Origin: Burkholderiales bacterium UBA4657
GTDB lineage: Bacteria > Pseudomonadota > Gammaproteobacteria > Burkholderiales > Burkholderiaceae_E
Direction: 5' to 3'
DNA length: 64,000 nucleotides
NCBI GenBank assembly: GCA_002405475.1
Contig: DHLX01000019.1
Span: 13,959 to 77,958, forward strand
Positions within the stretch are counted from its first letter, which is position 1. Every line of letters starts with the position of its first letter. The translations under genes were made by a program, and so were the position numbers. Below are positions 32,946 through 41,453 of this stretch, piece after piece. The notes beneath the pieces were generated by a model. That model searched no databases. It saw only the letters and a list, made by a program, of their open reading frames with translations, and had not been told where the DNA came from.

Positions 32946-34035
32946 TGTGTTCCTGCACCAGTGCGCCAGCATGAAGTAGGGCTTGCTCCAGCGCAGTGCG
33001 TATCTGATCGCGTTCGATCTGGCTCAAGGGTGAATGATGTAAAGCGTTTCCCAGCGCCACTGCCAGGTTACGGCGCCAGCGCTCATAGCCAATACGACGT
33101 ATGGCGCTACCCTGGGTCTTGTGCAAAAAACTGGCCTCATCCCACGACCATAAATGCAGCAAATGATTGTGAGTCAATTCAGCGCGTGGACTAAAGTCCT
33201 GCACCGTACTGGCCTGGGCATATTTATTCCATGGGCAGACCAGCTGGCAGTCATCGCAGCCATAGATACGGTTGCCCATCAGTGGGCGTAATTCCAGTGG
33301 AATACTGCCATGATGTTCTATGGTCAGATAGGAAATACAACGCCGTGCATCGAGCTGATAAGGCGCGACAATGGCCTGGGTCGGGCAGATATCGAGGCAG
33401 GCCTGACAGGAGCCACAATGCTCGGGACCCGGCTCATCGACCGGTAAAGGCAGACTGGTCAGGATTTCACCCAGAAAAAACATTGAACCACCATGCCGGT
33501 TCAGAAGCAGCGTATGTTTGCCGCGCCAGCCTATGCCAGCCTGACGTGCCAGTTCTACTTCCATGACCGGCGCCGAGTCGGTAAAGACGCGATGCTCATG
33601 CGGCAAGACCTGGGCAATTCGTTCGGCCAAGGTCTGCAAGCGCGTGCGTAGCACCTTGTGGTAATCGCGGCCGCGCGCATACAGCGAGACTTGCGCGGTC
33701 AGAGGTGACTCCAGTGCCTGCCATTCCCGTTCGCGCCAGTCGGTGCTATCGGACAAATAGGGCATAGTGACGCAAATCGCACGTAGCGCAGCGGGTAACA
33801 GCAAGGTCGGGTCAGCGCGTAATTCGGCATGTCGTGCCAGATATTCCATGTCGCCATGCCAGCCGCGCGCCAGCCAGTCGCGCAATTGTTGTGGTGCGCT
33901 ACCCAGCTCAAGCCCACTAATGCGACAATCGGCAAAGCCGAGCACCTGCGCCCACTGGCGTATGTCGTGTGCCAGCCGGCTTAGCGCCGCCGCCGATAAC
34001 GACGAGGAAAATGAAGTGTTGATTGATGCCTCCAT
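32875..34035 (-). CDS. queG: tRNA epoxyqueuosine(34) reductase
   Basis: QueG reduces epoxyqueuosine in the tRNA anticodon to queuosine using cobalamin and two 4Fe-4S clusters. The 386-residue protein shows WHGDMEYLARH, ARGRDYHKVLR, FTDSAPVMEVELARQAGIGWRGKHTLLL, and the ferredoxin motifs CGSCQACLDICPTQAI and IYGCDDCQLVCPWN. The ATG at 34035 shares bases with the divergent tsaE ATG, and no Shine-Dalgarno is visible. The C-terminus runs about 23 codons into the convergent receiver gene, slightly beyond the usual family end. Confidence 0.95.
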   Translation of the reverse strand: MEASINTSFSSSLSAAALSRLAHDIRQWAQVLGFADCRISGLELGSAPQQLRDWLARGWHGDMEYLARHAELRADPTLLLPAALRAICVTMPYLSDSTDWREREWQALESPLTAQVSLYARGRDYHKVLRTRLQTLAERIAQVLPHEHRVFTDSAPVMEVELARQAGIGWRGKHTLLLNRHGGSMFFLGEILTSLPLPVDEPGPEHCGSCQACLDICPTQAIVAPYQLDARRCISYLTIEHHGSIPLELRPLMGNRIYGCDDCQLVCPWNKYAQASTVQDFSPRAELTHNHLLHLWSWDEASFLHKTQGSAIRRIGYERWRRNLAVALGNALHHSPLSQIERDQIRTALEQALLHAGALVQEHITWALQTPPHNAVYSSSGATHRG

Positions 34036-34036
34036 G

Positions 34037-34552
34037 ATGACATTGTGCAATTTTTTGCCGGACGAAGCAGCCACCCGGCATTGGGGTGGGCTGATGGCAC
34101 GATCACTGCAGCCCGGCCTGCAAATCCAGCTTCACGGCAGCCTGGGTGCCGGTAAAACCACCTGGGTGCGTGCCCTTTTGCGTCAGTTAGGCCACACCGG
34201 AACGGTAAAAAGCCCGACTTACGGCCTGGTCGAGCATTATCTGCTTGAACTTAATACGCATTCGAGGATAAACTTGTACCACTTTGATTTTTATCGGTTT
34301 AATCGCAACGAAGAGTGGTTGGAAGCAGGTTGTCGCGACTATTTCCGGTCTGACTCCATCTGCCTGGTGGAATGGCCGGAACAGGCCGGCGATCTGTTGC
34401 CTGCCCCCGATTTAAGTGTCAGTCTCGACTATCTGAATCAGGATAGCGAGTCTGGGCGCTTACTGGAAATCGTTGCCATGACGGATGCTGGAAAAACATG
34501 CCTGAAACGTCTGTTTCACCAGATGAGCCTCTCTATGCCCGCCGACGCCTGA
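34037..34552 (+). CDS. tsaE: tRNA threonylcarbamoyladenosine biosynthesis ATPase TsaE
   Basis: TsaE is the ATPase that works with TsaB-TsaD in making t6A37 of ANN-decoding tRNAs. The 171-residue protein shows the Walker A loop GSLGAGKTTWVRALL, SPTYGLVEHY, the HFDFYR motif and LVEWPEQAG. The start is ATG at 34037 or the adjacent one at 34034. The latter overlaps the queG start codon on the other strand. Promoter and leader must lie in queG. The end overlaps amiC by 55 bp. The tsaE-amiC order is widely conserved in proteobacteria. Confidence 0.94.
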   Translation: MTLCNFLPDEAATRHWGGLMARSLQPGLQIQLHGSLGAGKTTWVRALLRQLGHTGTVKSPTYGLVEHYLLELNTHSRINLYHFDFYRFNRNEEWLEAGCRDYFRSDSICLVEWPEQAGDLLPAPDLSVSLDYLNQDSESGRLLEIVAMTDAGKTCLKRLFHQMSLSMPADA

Positions 34553-35802
34553 TTCATGGCGCCGGGGCCTGCCTGTTTCTTTCTGTCTTGCCTCTCGGCG
34601 CGAGTGCCGCCGTAGTGTCGGCTGTTCGGGTCTGGCCAGCCAGTGAATATACCCGGGTCACGCTGGAGCACGATAACGACCTGAAGTTCAATTACTTTGT
34701 CATCGACAATCCGGATCGTCTGGTCGTGGATATAGAGGGTATCGACCTGAATGGCACCCTGCGCGACCTGGTCTCCAAAATTACACCGAACGATCCTTAT
34801 ATTCAGGCGGTACGGGTCGGACAAAACCGTCCACACGTGGTGCGACTGGTCATTGACCTGAAGCAAAAAATCCTGCCCCAGGTATTTGCGCTGGAACCGG
34901 TCGCACAATTCCGGCACCGGCTCATTTTTGATCTGTACCCAGCGAAGGGGGCTGACAGCGCTCAAGACCCGATAGCCGAGTTGCTGAACAAACAAAGAGA
35001 AGCCCAGCGTCACGGGGGGAATTCTCCGTCATCAGCCGATAAAGCAAAAGCGGCTGGTACCGATGACACTGATGGACCGGCGGTATCCCGTCTGGTCGTA
35101 GTAGCACTAGACCCGGGTCATGGCGGCGAGGACCCCGGCGCGATCGGTCCGAAGGGTCATTTCGAAAAAAATGTGGTGATGCAAATTTCCAGACGCGTCA
35201 AGGATAAACTGGAACAAGACCCTAACGTGAAGGTCATTTTGACCCGCGATGGTGATTATTTTGTTCCGCTGCACGTACGGGTACAAAAAGCGCGACGGGC
35301 ACAGGCCGACCTGCTGGTCAGCATTCACGCTGATGCCTTTATTCAGCCTCATGCCAACGGTTCATCGGTGTTCGCCCTGAGTGAGAACGGTGCCACGTCG
35401 ACGGCAGCCAGCTGGCTAGCCAAACGTGAAAACGATGCCGATCTGATTGGTGGCGTGAATCTGAATACGCGTGACCGGCAACTGGCTCGGGTCTTGCTGG
35501 ACCTGTCCACTACGGCGCAAATCAATGACAGTCTGAAACTGGGTCGAACGGTACTCAGCCAGGTGGGTCAGGTCAACCGGCTGCACAAACCACAAGTCGA
35601 GCAAGCCGGGTTTGCCGTACTGAAAGCACCGGATATTCCTTCGATCCTGATAGAGACCGCCTTTATTTCCAACCCGGCAGAAGAGCTACGTCTGATAGAC
35701 AGCGAATTTCAGGACAAAATGGCCAGCTCAATTACTGGCGGTATTAAGCGTTACTTTGCCCAAAATCCACCTTTAGCGCGCAGCAAGCTGGCGCGGCTGT
35801 AA
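34498..35802 (+). CDS. amiC: N-acetylmuramoyl-L-alanine amidase AmiC type
   Basis: AmiC cuts the MurNAc-L-Ala bond of septal peptidoglycan for daughter-cell separation. The 434-residue protein starts with a twin-arginine-like signal (ARRRLIHGAGACLFLSVL, ASAA cleavage region), fitting Tat export as for E. coli AmiC. An AMIN domain (about 42-145) targets the septum. The Amidase_3 domain (about 200-425) has zinc and catalytic residues in ALDPGHGGEDPGA, FEKNVVMQI, VSIHADAF and SILIETAFISNP. The gene begins inside tsaE with GGA upstream. Confidence 0.95.
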   Translation: MPETSVSPDEPLYARRRLIHGAGACLFLSVLPLGASAAVVSAVRVWPASEYTRVTLEHDNDLKFNYFVIDNPDRLVVDIEGIDLNGTLRDLVSKITPNDPYIQAVRVGQNRPHVVRLVIDLKQKILPQVFALEPVAQFRHRLIFDLYPAKGADSAQDPIAELLNKQREAQRHGGNSPSSADKAKAAGTDDTDGPAVSRLVVVALDPGHGGEDPGAIGPKGHFEKNVVMQISRRVKDKLEQDPNVKVILTRDGDYFVPLHVRVQKARRAQADLLVSIHADAFIQPHANGSSVFALSENGATSTAASWLAKRENDADLIGGVNLNTRDRQLARVLLDLSTTAQINDSLKLGRTVLSQVGQVNRLHKPQVEQAGFAVLKAPDIPSILIETAFISNPAEELRLIDSEFQDKMASSITGGIKRYFAQNPPLARSKLARL

Positions 35803-35814
35803 AACCCCGTCAGT

Positions 35815-38304
35815 TCATCCCGCCGCCTGTTCCAGCGCTTGCAACAGTCGCTGTACCCGGTCGCTTAATTTCTCGGTACTCAAGCGTTCGCGCAGGCGTT
35901 CAATCATCAAGGGAAACGCCAGCGGCGTAGGCTGCGACAGTTGCTGGAAATGCAAGGTTTGCTGTTGCATGCGCGCCAAGGCCTGTTGCAGACGCTGCCA
36001 GTCGAGTTCATGTTGCAAGACTTCGGTCTGCGCCTGTTGTAGTAGCAAATTGTCCGGGTCGTGTCTGGCAAAAACTTCATGAAACAAACGCGCACTGGCC
36101 TGCAACTGGCGCTGGCTGCGTGGCGCGCCGGGGTAACCGGTCAAGACCAGGCCGGCAATACGGGCAATTTCCCGGAACCGGCGTTGTGCCAATTCGCTGG
36201 AATTGAGTGCCGACACTATGTCTTCCAGCAGATGATCGGTACTGAACAAACCTTGTTGCAGCAACTTGGGCCAGTCAAAGGCTTGTGGACTCAGAAGTTC
36301 AAAGCCGTAGTCGTTGATGGCGATAGAAAATGTGCCCGACTGTTGTTGCGCGGCACGCCAGGCCAGCACCGTGGCCAGCCCCTGATGTACCAGGCGACCC
36401 GCGAACGGATAGCAAAATAGATGATGCCCTTCTTTTGAGGACAAGCATTCAACCAGCAAAGTATCGGGCCCAGGTAAAACCGACCAGCGCGATTGCAGTT
36501 CCAGCAGAGGACGTACTGCGTGCAGCTCCGGGCTGTCGTAGCGACCGACCTGGGCTTGCGCCAGTTGTTGCAAGGTGGCAGCGGCCAATTCGGTAGACAA
36601 GGGCATTTTGCCACCCTGCCATTGCGGCACCGTGCCGCGCTGTTGACTGGCTTTGCGTACATAAGCGGTCTTGTTTTCAACCCGCACCAGTTCCAGTACG
36701 CGCCCGGAAAAAACGAAACCATCACCACGCTTGAGACGGGCGATAAAACTTTCTTCGACCTGCCCCAATCTGCCACCGGTTAGCCAGCACACATTCACGC
36801 TACCGTCACTGACAATAGTGCCGATGCTCATGCGATGGCGGCGCGCAATGCTGGCACTGGGCACGGTATAGCGCCCGTACTCGTCGCATACAACGCGATG
36901 AAAGTCGGGGTAAGCCTGTAATGACTGGCCGCCACGTTCAACAAAAGTCAGCGCCCACTGGAAAGCCGCGCGCGACAACTGGCGATAACTATAGGTACTG
37001 GTAATTTCCTGCCAAAGTTCCTCAGGCTCAAAACCACCACCCAGGGCGACCGTGACCAGATGCTGGATCAAAACGTCCATAGGCTGTTCGGGGGGGTGGC
37101 GTGCCTCGATCTGTTGTTGCTCGGCAGCGGCTCGCGCTGCCGCGGCTTCGACTAGTTCCCAGGCCTGGGTCGGTACCAGTGTCACACGACTGCTACGCCC
37201 CGGGGCATGACCACTGCGCCCGGCACGTTGCAGTAAGCGCGCTATGCCTTTGGGTGAACCTATTTGCAGGACGCGCTCGACGGGTAAAAAATCAACGCCC
37301 AGATCCAGACTGGAGGTGCAGACCACCACCTTGAGCTGGCCCTGCTTCAGACCTTGCTCGACCCAGTCGCGCACTTCCTTGTCCAGAGAACCATGATGCA
37401 GGGCAATCAGCCCAGCCCAGTCGGGTCGGGCTTGTAATATAGCCTGGTACCACAACTCGGCCTGACTGCGGGTATTGGTAAAGACAAGACTGCTAGTGGC
37501 ACTGTCAAGTGCCTGGACTACTTCGGGCAGCAGGCGCAAGCCCAAATGCCCGCCCCAGGGAAAGCGCTCGATATTGGTCGGGATCAAGCTCTCTATCTGC
37601 AAAGATTTTTTAGCAATGGCATGTACCAGCACGCCCTCGGGGCACAAAGCCTGACGTGCGATTTCGAGGTCGCCCAAGGTCGCGCTGAGACCCCAGACCA
37701 CACACTGCGGGTTCCAGCGTAGCAAACGCGCCAGCGCCAACTGGGTCTGTACCCCGCGCTTGTTGCCTAACAGTTCATGCCATTCATCAACAATGATATA
37801 GCGCACCTGGCCTAAGCTTGCCTGGGCTTGTGCGCGACTGAGCATCAGGCTGAGCGATTCGGGGGTGGTCACCAGTGCGGTGGGTGGCTGGCGCTCCTGA
37901 CGTTGACGTTCGGCACTGGAACTGTCGCCTGTACGCAAGGCAATGGTCCAGTCAGGCAATATAGATGCCGTGATCTCGCTTAAGTTTCTGGCGGTATCAG
38001 CGGCCAGCGCTCGCATCGGTGTCAGCCATAAGGCGGTATAAGGGGCTGGCTTACGCTGGGCTTCACGCGCAAGCACGCCGCCCCAGACTGCCAGTGTTTT
38101 ACCAGTGCCGGTAGTAGCATGCAACAAACCACTTTTACCTTGTTGCAGACAGTTCCACACCTGCTGCTGAAAATCAAAGGGGTGCCAGCCACGCTGCTGC
38201 ATCCAGCTTTCCACGGTCATCGCTCCCGGCATGTCCGTATTACTGCTGGCACTTACCGCCTTGGTTCGCTTGGGTCTGGCGCGGGTAGCGCGTGGCTCGC
38301 TCAT
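35815..38304 (-). CDS. Ligase-associated DEXH-box DNA helicase (Lhr-like)
   Basis: This SF2 helicase is of the group encoded beside an ATP-dependent DNA ligase and predicted to act in DNA repair. The 829-residue protein has Walker A HATTGTGKTLAVWGG, motif Ia ALWLTPMRALA, motif II DEWH in YIIVDEWHELLGNKRG, motif III SATLGDLE, and the second RecA lobe with LVFTNTRSQAELWY and RLLQRAGRSGH. An Lhr-type winged-helix and C-terminal region follows. An unstructured basic N-terminus of about 25 residues precedes. Its ATG overlaps the ligase stop (ATGA). Confidence 0.94.
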   Translation of the reverse strand: MSEPRATRARPKRTKAVSASSNTDMPGAMTVESWMQQRGWHPFDFQQQVWNCLQQGKSGLLHATTGTGKTLAVWGGVLAREAQRKPAPYTALWLTPMRALAADTARNLSEITASILPDWTIALRTGDSSSAERQRQERQPPTALVTTPESLSLMLSRAQAQASLGQVRYIIVDEWHELLGNKRGVQTQLALARLLRWNPQCVVWGLSATLGDLEIARQALCPEGVLVHAIAKKSLQIESLIPTNIERFPWGGHLGLRLLPEVVQALDSATSSLVFTNTRSQAELWYQAILQARPDWAGLIALHHGSLDKEVRDWVEQGLKQGQLKVVVCTSSLDLGVDFLPVERVLQIGSPKGIARLLQRAGRSGHAPGRSSRVTLVPTQAWELVEAAAARAAAEQQQIEARHPPEQPMDVLIQHLVTVALGGGFEPEELWQEITSTYSYRQLSRAAFQWALTFVERGGQSLQAYPDFHRVVCDEYGRYTVPSASIARRHRMSIGTIVSDGSVNVCWLTGGRLGQVEESFIARLKRGDGFVFSGRVLELVRVENKTAYVRKASQQRGTVPQWQGGKMPLSTELAAATLQQLAQAQVGRYDSPELHAVRPLLELQSRWSVLPGPDTLLVECLSSKEGHHLFCYPFAGRLVHQGLATVLAWRAAQQQSGTFSIAINDYGFELLSPQAFDWPKLLQQGLFSTDHLLEDIVSALNSSELAQRRFREIARIAGLVLTGYPGAPRSQRQLQASARLFHEVFARHDPDNLLLQQAQTEVLQHELDWQRLQQALARMQQQTLHFQQLSQPTPLAFPLMIERLRERLSTEKLSDRVQRLLQALEQAAG

Positions 38305-39908
38305 GTCTTGATCAATGCAAACAAGGTATCGAGTTCATCTGCCTGTTCAACCGTTTTGTCATGCCGCAGGCGCAAGATGCGCGGGAAGCGTACCGCCACG
38401 CCCGACTTGTGGCGGCTGCTGCGTTGCAGGCCTTCAAAGCCCAGCTCCATGACCAGAGTGGGCGTGACGCTGCGTACCGGACCAAATTTTTCGCGGGTAT
38501 TCTGGCGTATCTGGCGATCGACCCATTCAATTTCTGCATCAGTCAAACCCGAATAAGCCTTGGCAAACGGTACCAGCTCACGTTGCCCTTCAGCAGTATT
38601 GCGCCACAAGGCGAAGGTGTAGTCGGTATAAAGTGAGGCGCGGCGTCCGTGTCCGGCCTGGGCATAGATCAGCACGGCGTCAATGGTATAAGGCTCGACC
38701 TTCCATTTGAGCCAATAACCTGACTGTTTGGTGCGGCCTATGCCATAGGCTGACTGTTTGTGTTTCAGCATCAGGCCTTCAACCCCACGTTCACGACTCT
38801 TTTCGCGCCACCGACTCAAATCAAACCAGGAACTGGCTTGCACCATTTCAGATAATTGCACGCCCGCAGCGGGACAAGACTCGAGCAATTGTTCCAGTTG
38901 CAGGCGGCGCTGCTGTTGTGGCAGGTGCCGGCTATCGTGTGCGTTATATTCAAGCAAGTCATACGCCATAAAAATCACTGGGCACTGGCTTATTATCTTT
39001 TTGCTCAGTGTTTTGCGTGTAATGCGGGTTTGCAGTTGTGCGAATGGCGCCGGTCCGGTGTCATGCCAGACCAATAACTCGCCATCGAGTACGGTGCCAT
39101 CGGGCAAATGCTGCAAGGTCTGCAATTCGGGAAAACGCTCGGTCATCAGTTCTTCGCCACGCGACCAGATCCAGTATTGGCCAGCACGTTTGACGACCTG
39201 GGCGCGAATGCCGTCCCATTTCCATTCCGCCAGCCAGTCATTGACCACACCTAAAGTCTCGGGACTAGCTGCGAATGAATGCGCCAAAAAAAATGGATAG
39301 GGATGACCGGCTTCCGGTTCGCCTTGTTGCGCCACCAGGGCGATATAGCGCTGCGGCGAGGGTAACTGTTGGGTGTAGCCCACCATACGTTGCGCAATCA
39401 AGGCACTGTCGAGGTCGCAATATTGCGCCAGTGCACGTATCACGAGCAGTCGGCTGACGCCGACGCGAAAGCCGCCACCGATGAGTTTGAGCATCAAAAA
39501 CCGCTCTTGTTGATCTAGCTCGGACCAGTAGTCCTGCAGCACTGCGGGTAGTTGTTCTGGTGTCAGCGCTGCCAGGGGCAAGAGGCGCTGTTCCATCCAT
39601 TGCGCCAGACTCAGGGCATGGGTTCTGGACGCGGGGGGCAGCACATGGGCAATAGTCTCGGCAAGATCGCCTACGGCCTGATAACTTTCTTCAAATATCC
39701 AGTCGGGCAACCCGGCCACGGCACTGGCGACCTGACGCAAGACTCTGGTGGAAACCAGTTTTCTTGGTCGACCACCTGCCAGAAAATAGACAGCCCAGGC
39801 CGCATCGGGCGCCGGGCTGCATGACAAATACTGCGTCAGCGCCTGCACTTTGTGTTGGGTAGAAGTGCTGGCATCGAGTTCAGAATACAGTTGAGCAAAT
39901 GCTTGCAC
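38301..39908 (-). CDS. ATP-dependent DNA ligase (LigB/LigC-like, cassette type)
   Basis: This seals DNA nicks using ATP. It is separate from the essential NAD-dependent LigA. The 535-residue protein has an N-terminal all-helical DNA-binding domain (about 1-190) and the adenylation domain, with the active-site lysine in AEWKWDGIRAQVV, motif III DGELLVW and motif IV/V GVEGLMLKHKQSAYG. An OB-fold carries motif VI near RFPRILRLRHDK. It starts with GTG 5 bp after the upstream gene, with no obvious Shine-Dalgarno. It is coupled by ATGA to the helicase. Confidence 0.95.
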   Translation of the reverse strand: MQAFAQLYSELDASTSTQHKVQALTQYLSCSPAPDAAWAVYFLAGGRPRKLVSTRVLRQVASAVAGLPDWIFEESYQAVGDLAETIAHVLPPASRTHALSLAQWMEQRLLPLAALTPEQLPAVLQDYWSELDQQERFLMLKLIGGGFRVGVSRLLVIRALAQYCDLDSALIAQRMVGYTQQLPSPQRYIALVAQQGEPEAGHPYPFFLAHSFAASPETLGVVNDWLAEWKWDGIRAQVVKRAGQYWIWSRGEELMTERFPELQTLQHLPDGTVLDGELLVWHDTGPAPFAQLQTRITRKTLSKKIISQCPVIFMAYDLLEYNAHDSRHLPQQQRRLQLEQLLESCPAAGVQLSEMVQASSWFDLSRWREKSRERGVEGLMLKHKQSAYGIGRTKQSGYWLKWKVEPYTIDAVLIYAQAGHGRRASLYTDYTFALWRNTAEGQRELVPFAKAYSGLTDAEIEWVDRQIRQNTREKFGPVRSVTPTLVMELGFEGLQRSSRHKSGVAVRFPRILRLRHDKTVEQADELDTLFALIKT

Positions 39909-39913
39909 AAAAT

Positions 39914-40450
39914 TTAATCAGGGTTAAGCTTGCCAAACAGGGCCGACTTGAATTTTTCAAAACCTTCATCGCGATCGGTATAGTCTGAGGCAATCATGGC
40001 ACGCCAGCGTTCGCGCTCGGTCACCACAAAGGCCTCGAGCGCGGAACGGTAATAGCCGTCGAGCGTACTGTCAGCGCACAGAATCATGTCAGCAATCAAG
40101 GCCGCATTTACATCCTCGCGCCTGAGCATCAGGAGTTTCGCATCTTTAGGCACCAGTCTGAGCAACTCTGCCGCAGCATGTTGTGCGGTACGACTAACTA
40201 TCGCCGCTGCATTCGGTAATTGTCCGAGGGGCGGTGCCGGAACTGGCTCCCAGACGCCGACCAGAAAATGTGGTGGATGATGCACCGTGTCCTCGCCTTC
40301 CTGCTCGATACTTTCGGGCAGGGCTTCAATCACGAATGCAAACCAGCAATCGGGGGTCCAGTGCGCGGCGATGCGCCGTGCCAGCTCCTGCAAGGCATCC
40401 TGCTGCGGGTCAGGTGAAGGTGTCGTCGGGTTCATCGTGTCCATGGTCAT
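39914..40450 (-). CDS. Unrecognised protein between ligase-associated exonuclease and ligase
   Basis: I do not recognise this family. The roughly 178-residue soluble acidic protein has a Pro-rich start, then ELARRIAAHWTPDCWFAFVIEALPE, a Pro-rich VGVWEPVPAPPLGQLP loop and helical segments (AQHAAAELLRLVPKDAKLLMLRRED, DGYYRSALEAFVVTERERW). There is no signal peptide or membrane helix. The start is uncertain: ATGs at 40450, 40444 and 40435 all lie within the end of the exonuclease gene and none has a strong ribosome site. Its position inside the repair cassette, with overlap upstream and 5 bp downstream, suggests it works with exonuclease and ligase. This is inference. Confidence 0.72.
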   Translation of the reverse strand: MTMDTMNPTTPSPDPQQDALQELARRIAAHWTPDCWFAFVIEALPESIEQEGEDTVHHPPHFLVGVWEPVPAPPLGQLPNAAAIVSRTAQHAAAELLRLVPKDAKLLMLRREDVNAALIADMILCADSTLDGYYRSALEAFVVTERERWRAMIASDYTDRDEGFEKFKSALFGKLNPD

Positions 40451-41453
40451 TGTATTGCACAGAAAATTCGGCAGAGGAAAATGCCTCGGCATTCAGTCCT
40501 TGTTCATTCAGCCAGCGGATCATGACTTGCACCTGGCCGTGAGTGACAATAATGCGCTCAGCAGCACTGGCGCGTATAGCCTGCTGCAGACCCGGCCAGT
40601 CGGCATGATCAGACAGCACAAAACCCCGATCCAGTGCCTGGCGCCGACGCCTGCCGCGCAAGCACATCCAGCCCGATGCAAAGGCATCAGAATAATCGCC
40701 AAAACGCTTCATCCATGCCGTGCCTTGTGCCGAAGGCGGAGCCAATACCAAGGCCTGTGAGAACAAGCTTTTATCATTGACTGTACTAACCAGGCGCGTA
40801 GCAGGAAGCGCCACACCACTGCTACGATAGGCCTGATTGAGTTTTTCTACGGCACCATGCATGAGTAAAGGTCCGGTGTCAGGGTCGAGTGCGCTGAGTA
40901 TGCGCTGTGCCTTGCCAAAAGCATAGCAATACAGCACACTGGTACGCTGTTGGCGGGCATTAGCCTGCCACCATTGCTGTATTTCTGCCATGACGGCGGC
41001 CTGGCTTTTCCAGCGATATACCGGCAAGCCAAAGGTGGATTCGGTGATGAAGACATGACAGGGTACAGACTCGAATGAAGCACAGGTCTGATCTTGCTCG
41101 GCATTCGACATCAGTTTGTAGTCGCCAGACACTACCCAGATCTGGCCCCGGTATTCAAGCCGTACCTGGGCGCTACCAAGAACATGTCCAGCGGGGTGCA
41201 GACTGACTGTAACGCCATTGATTTCGATATGTTCGCCATAAGCCAGGGTTTGCAGTGAAATATTTTGTCCCAGACGGGTCCGTAGCACCTGTTCCGACGC
41301 TTGTGTGGCCAGATAATGAGCATGGCCAGAGCGCGCATGGTCGGCATGAGCATGGGTAATGACAGCACGATCGACCGCGCGCCACGGGTCTATATAAAAC
41401 TGTCCAGGTGGACAGTACAGCCCCTCAGAACGCGCGACGACCAGGTCTGTCAT
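40410..41453 (-). CDS. Ligase-associated DNA exonuclease (metallo-beta-lactamase/beta-CASP fold)
   Basis: This belongs to the MBL-fold nucleases encoded next to ATP-dependent ligase and Lhr-like helicase. The 347-residue protein has the metal motif THAHADHARSGH near residues 33-44, LHPAGHVLGSAQV and VVSGDYKL for further ligands, VFITESTFGLPVY, and a beta-CASP-like part with YCYAFGKAQRIL and LSDHADWPGL. The start is ATG 41453 in a TGATG overlap with clsB. The DNA polarity of cleavage cannot be read from the sequence. Confidence 0.93.
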   Translation of the reverse strand: MTDLVVARSEGLYCPPGQFYIDPWRAVDRAVITHAHADHARSGHAHYLATQASEQVLRTRLGQNISLQTLAYGEHIEINGVTVSLHPAGHVLGSAQVRLEYRGQIWVVSGDYKLMSNAEQDQTCASFESVPCHVFITESTFGLPVYRWKSQAAVMAEIQQWWQANARQQRTSVLYCYAFGKAQRILSALDPDTGPLLMHGAVEKLNQAYRSSGVALPATRLVSTVNDKSLFSQALVLAPPSAQGTAWMKRFGDYSDAFASGWMCLRGRRRRQALDRGFVLSDHADWPGLQQAIRASAAERIIVTHGQVQVMIRWLNEQGLNAEAFSSAEFSVQYNDHGHDEPDDTFT

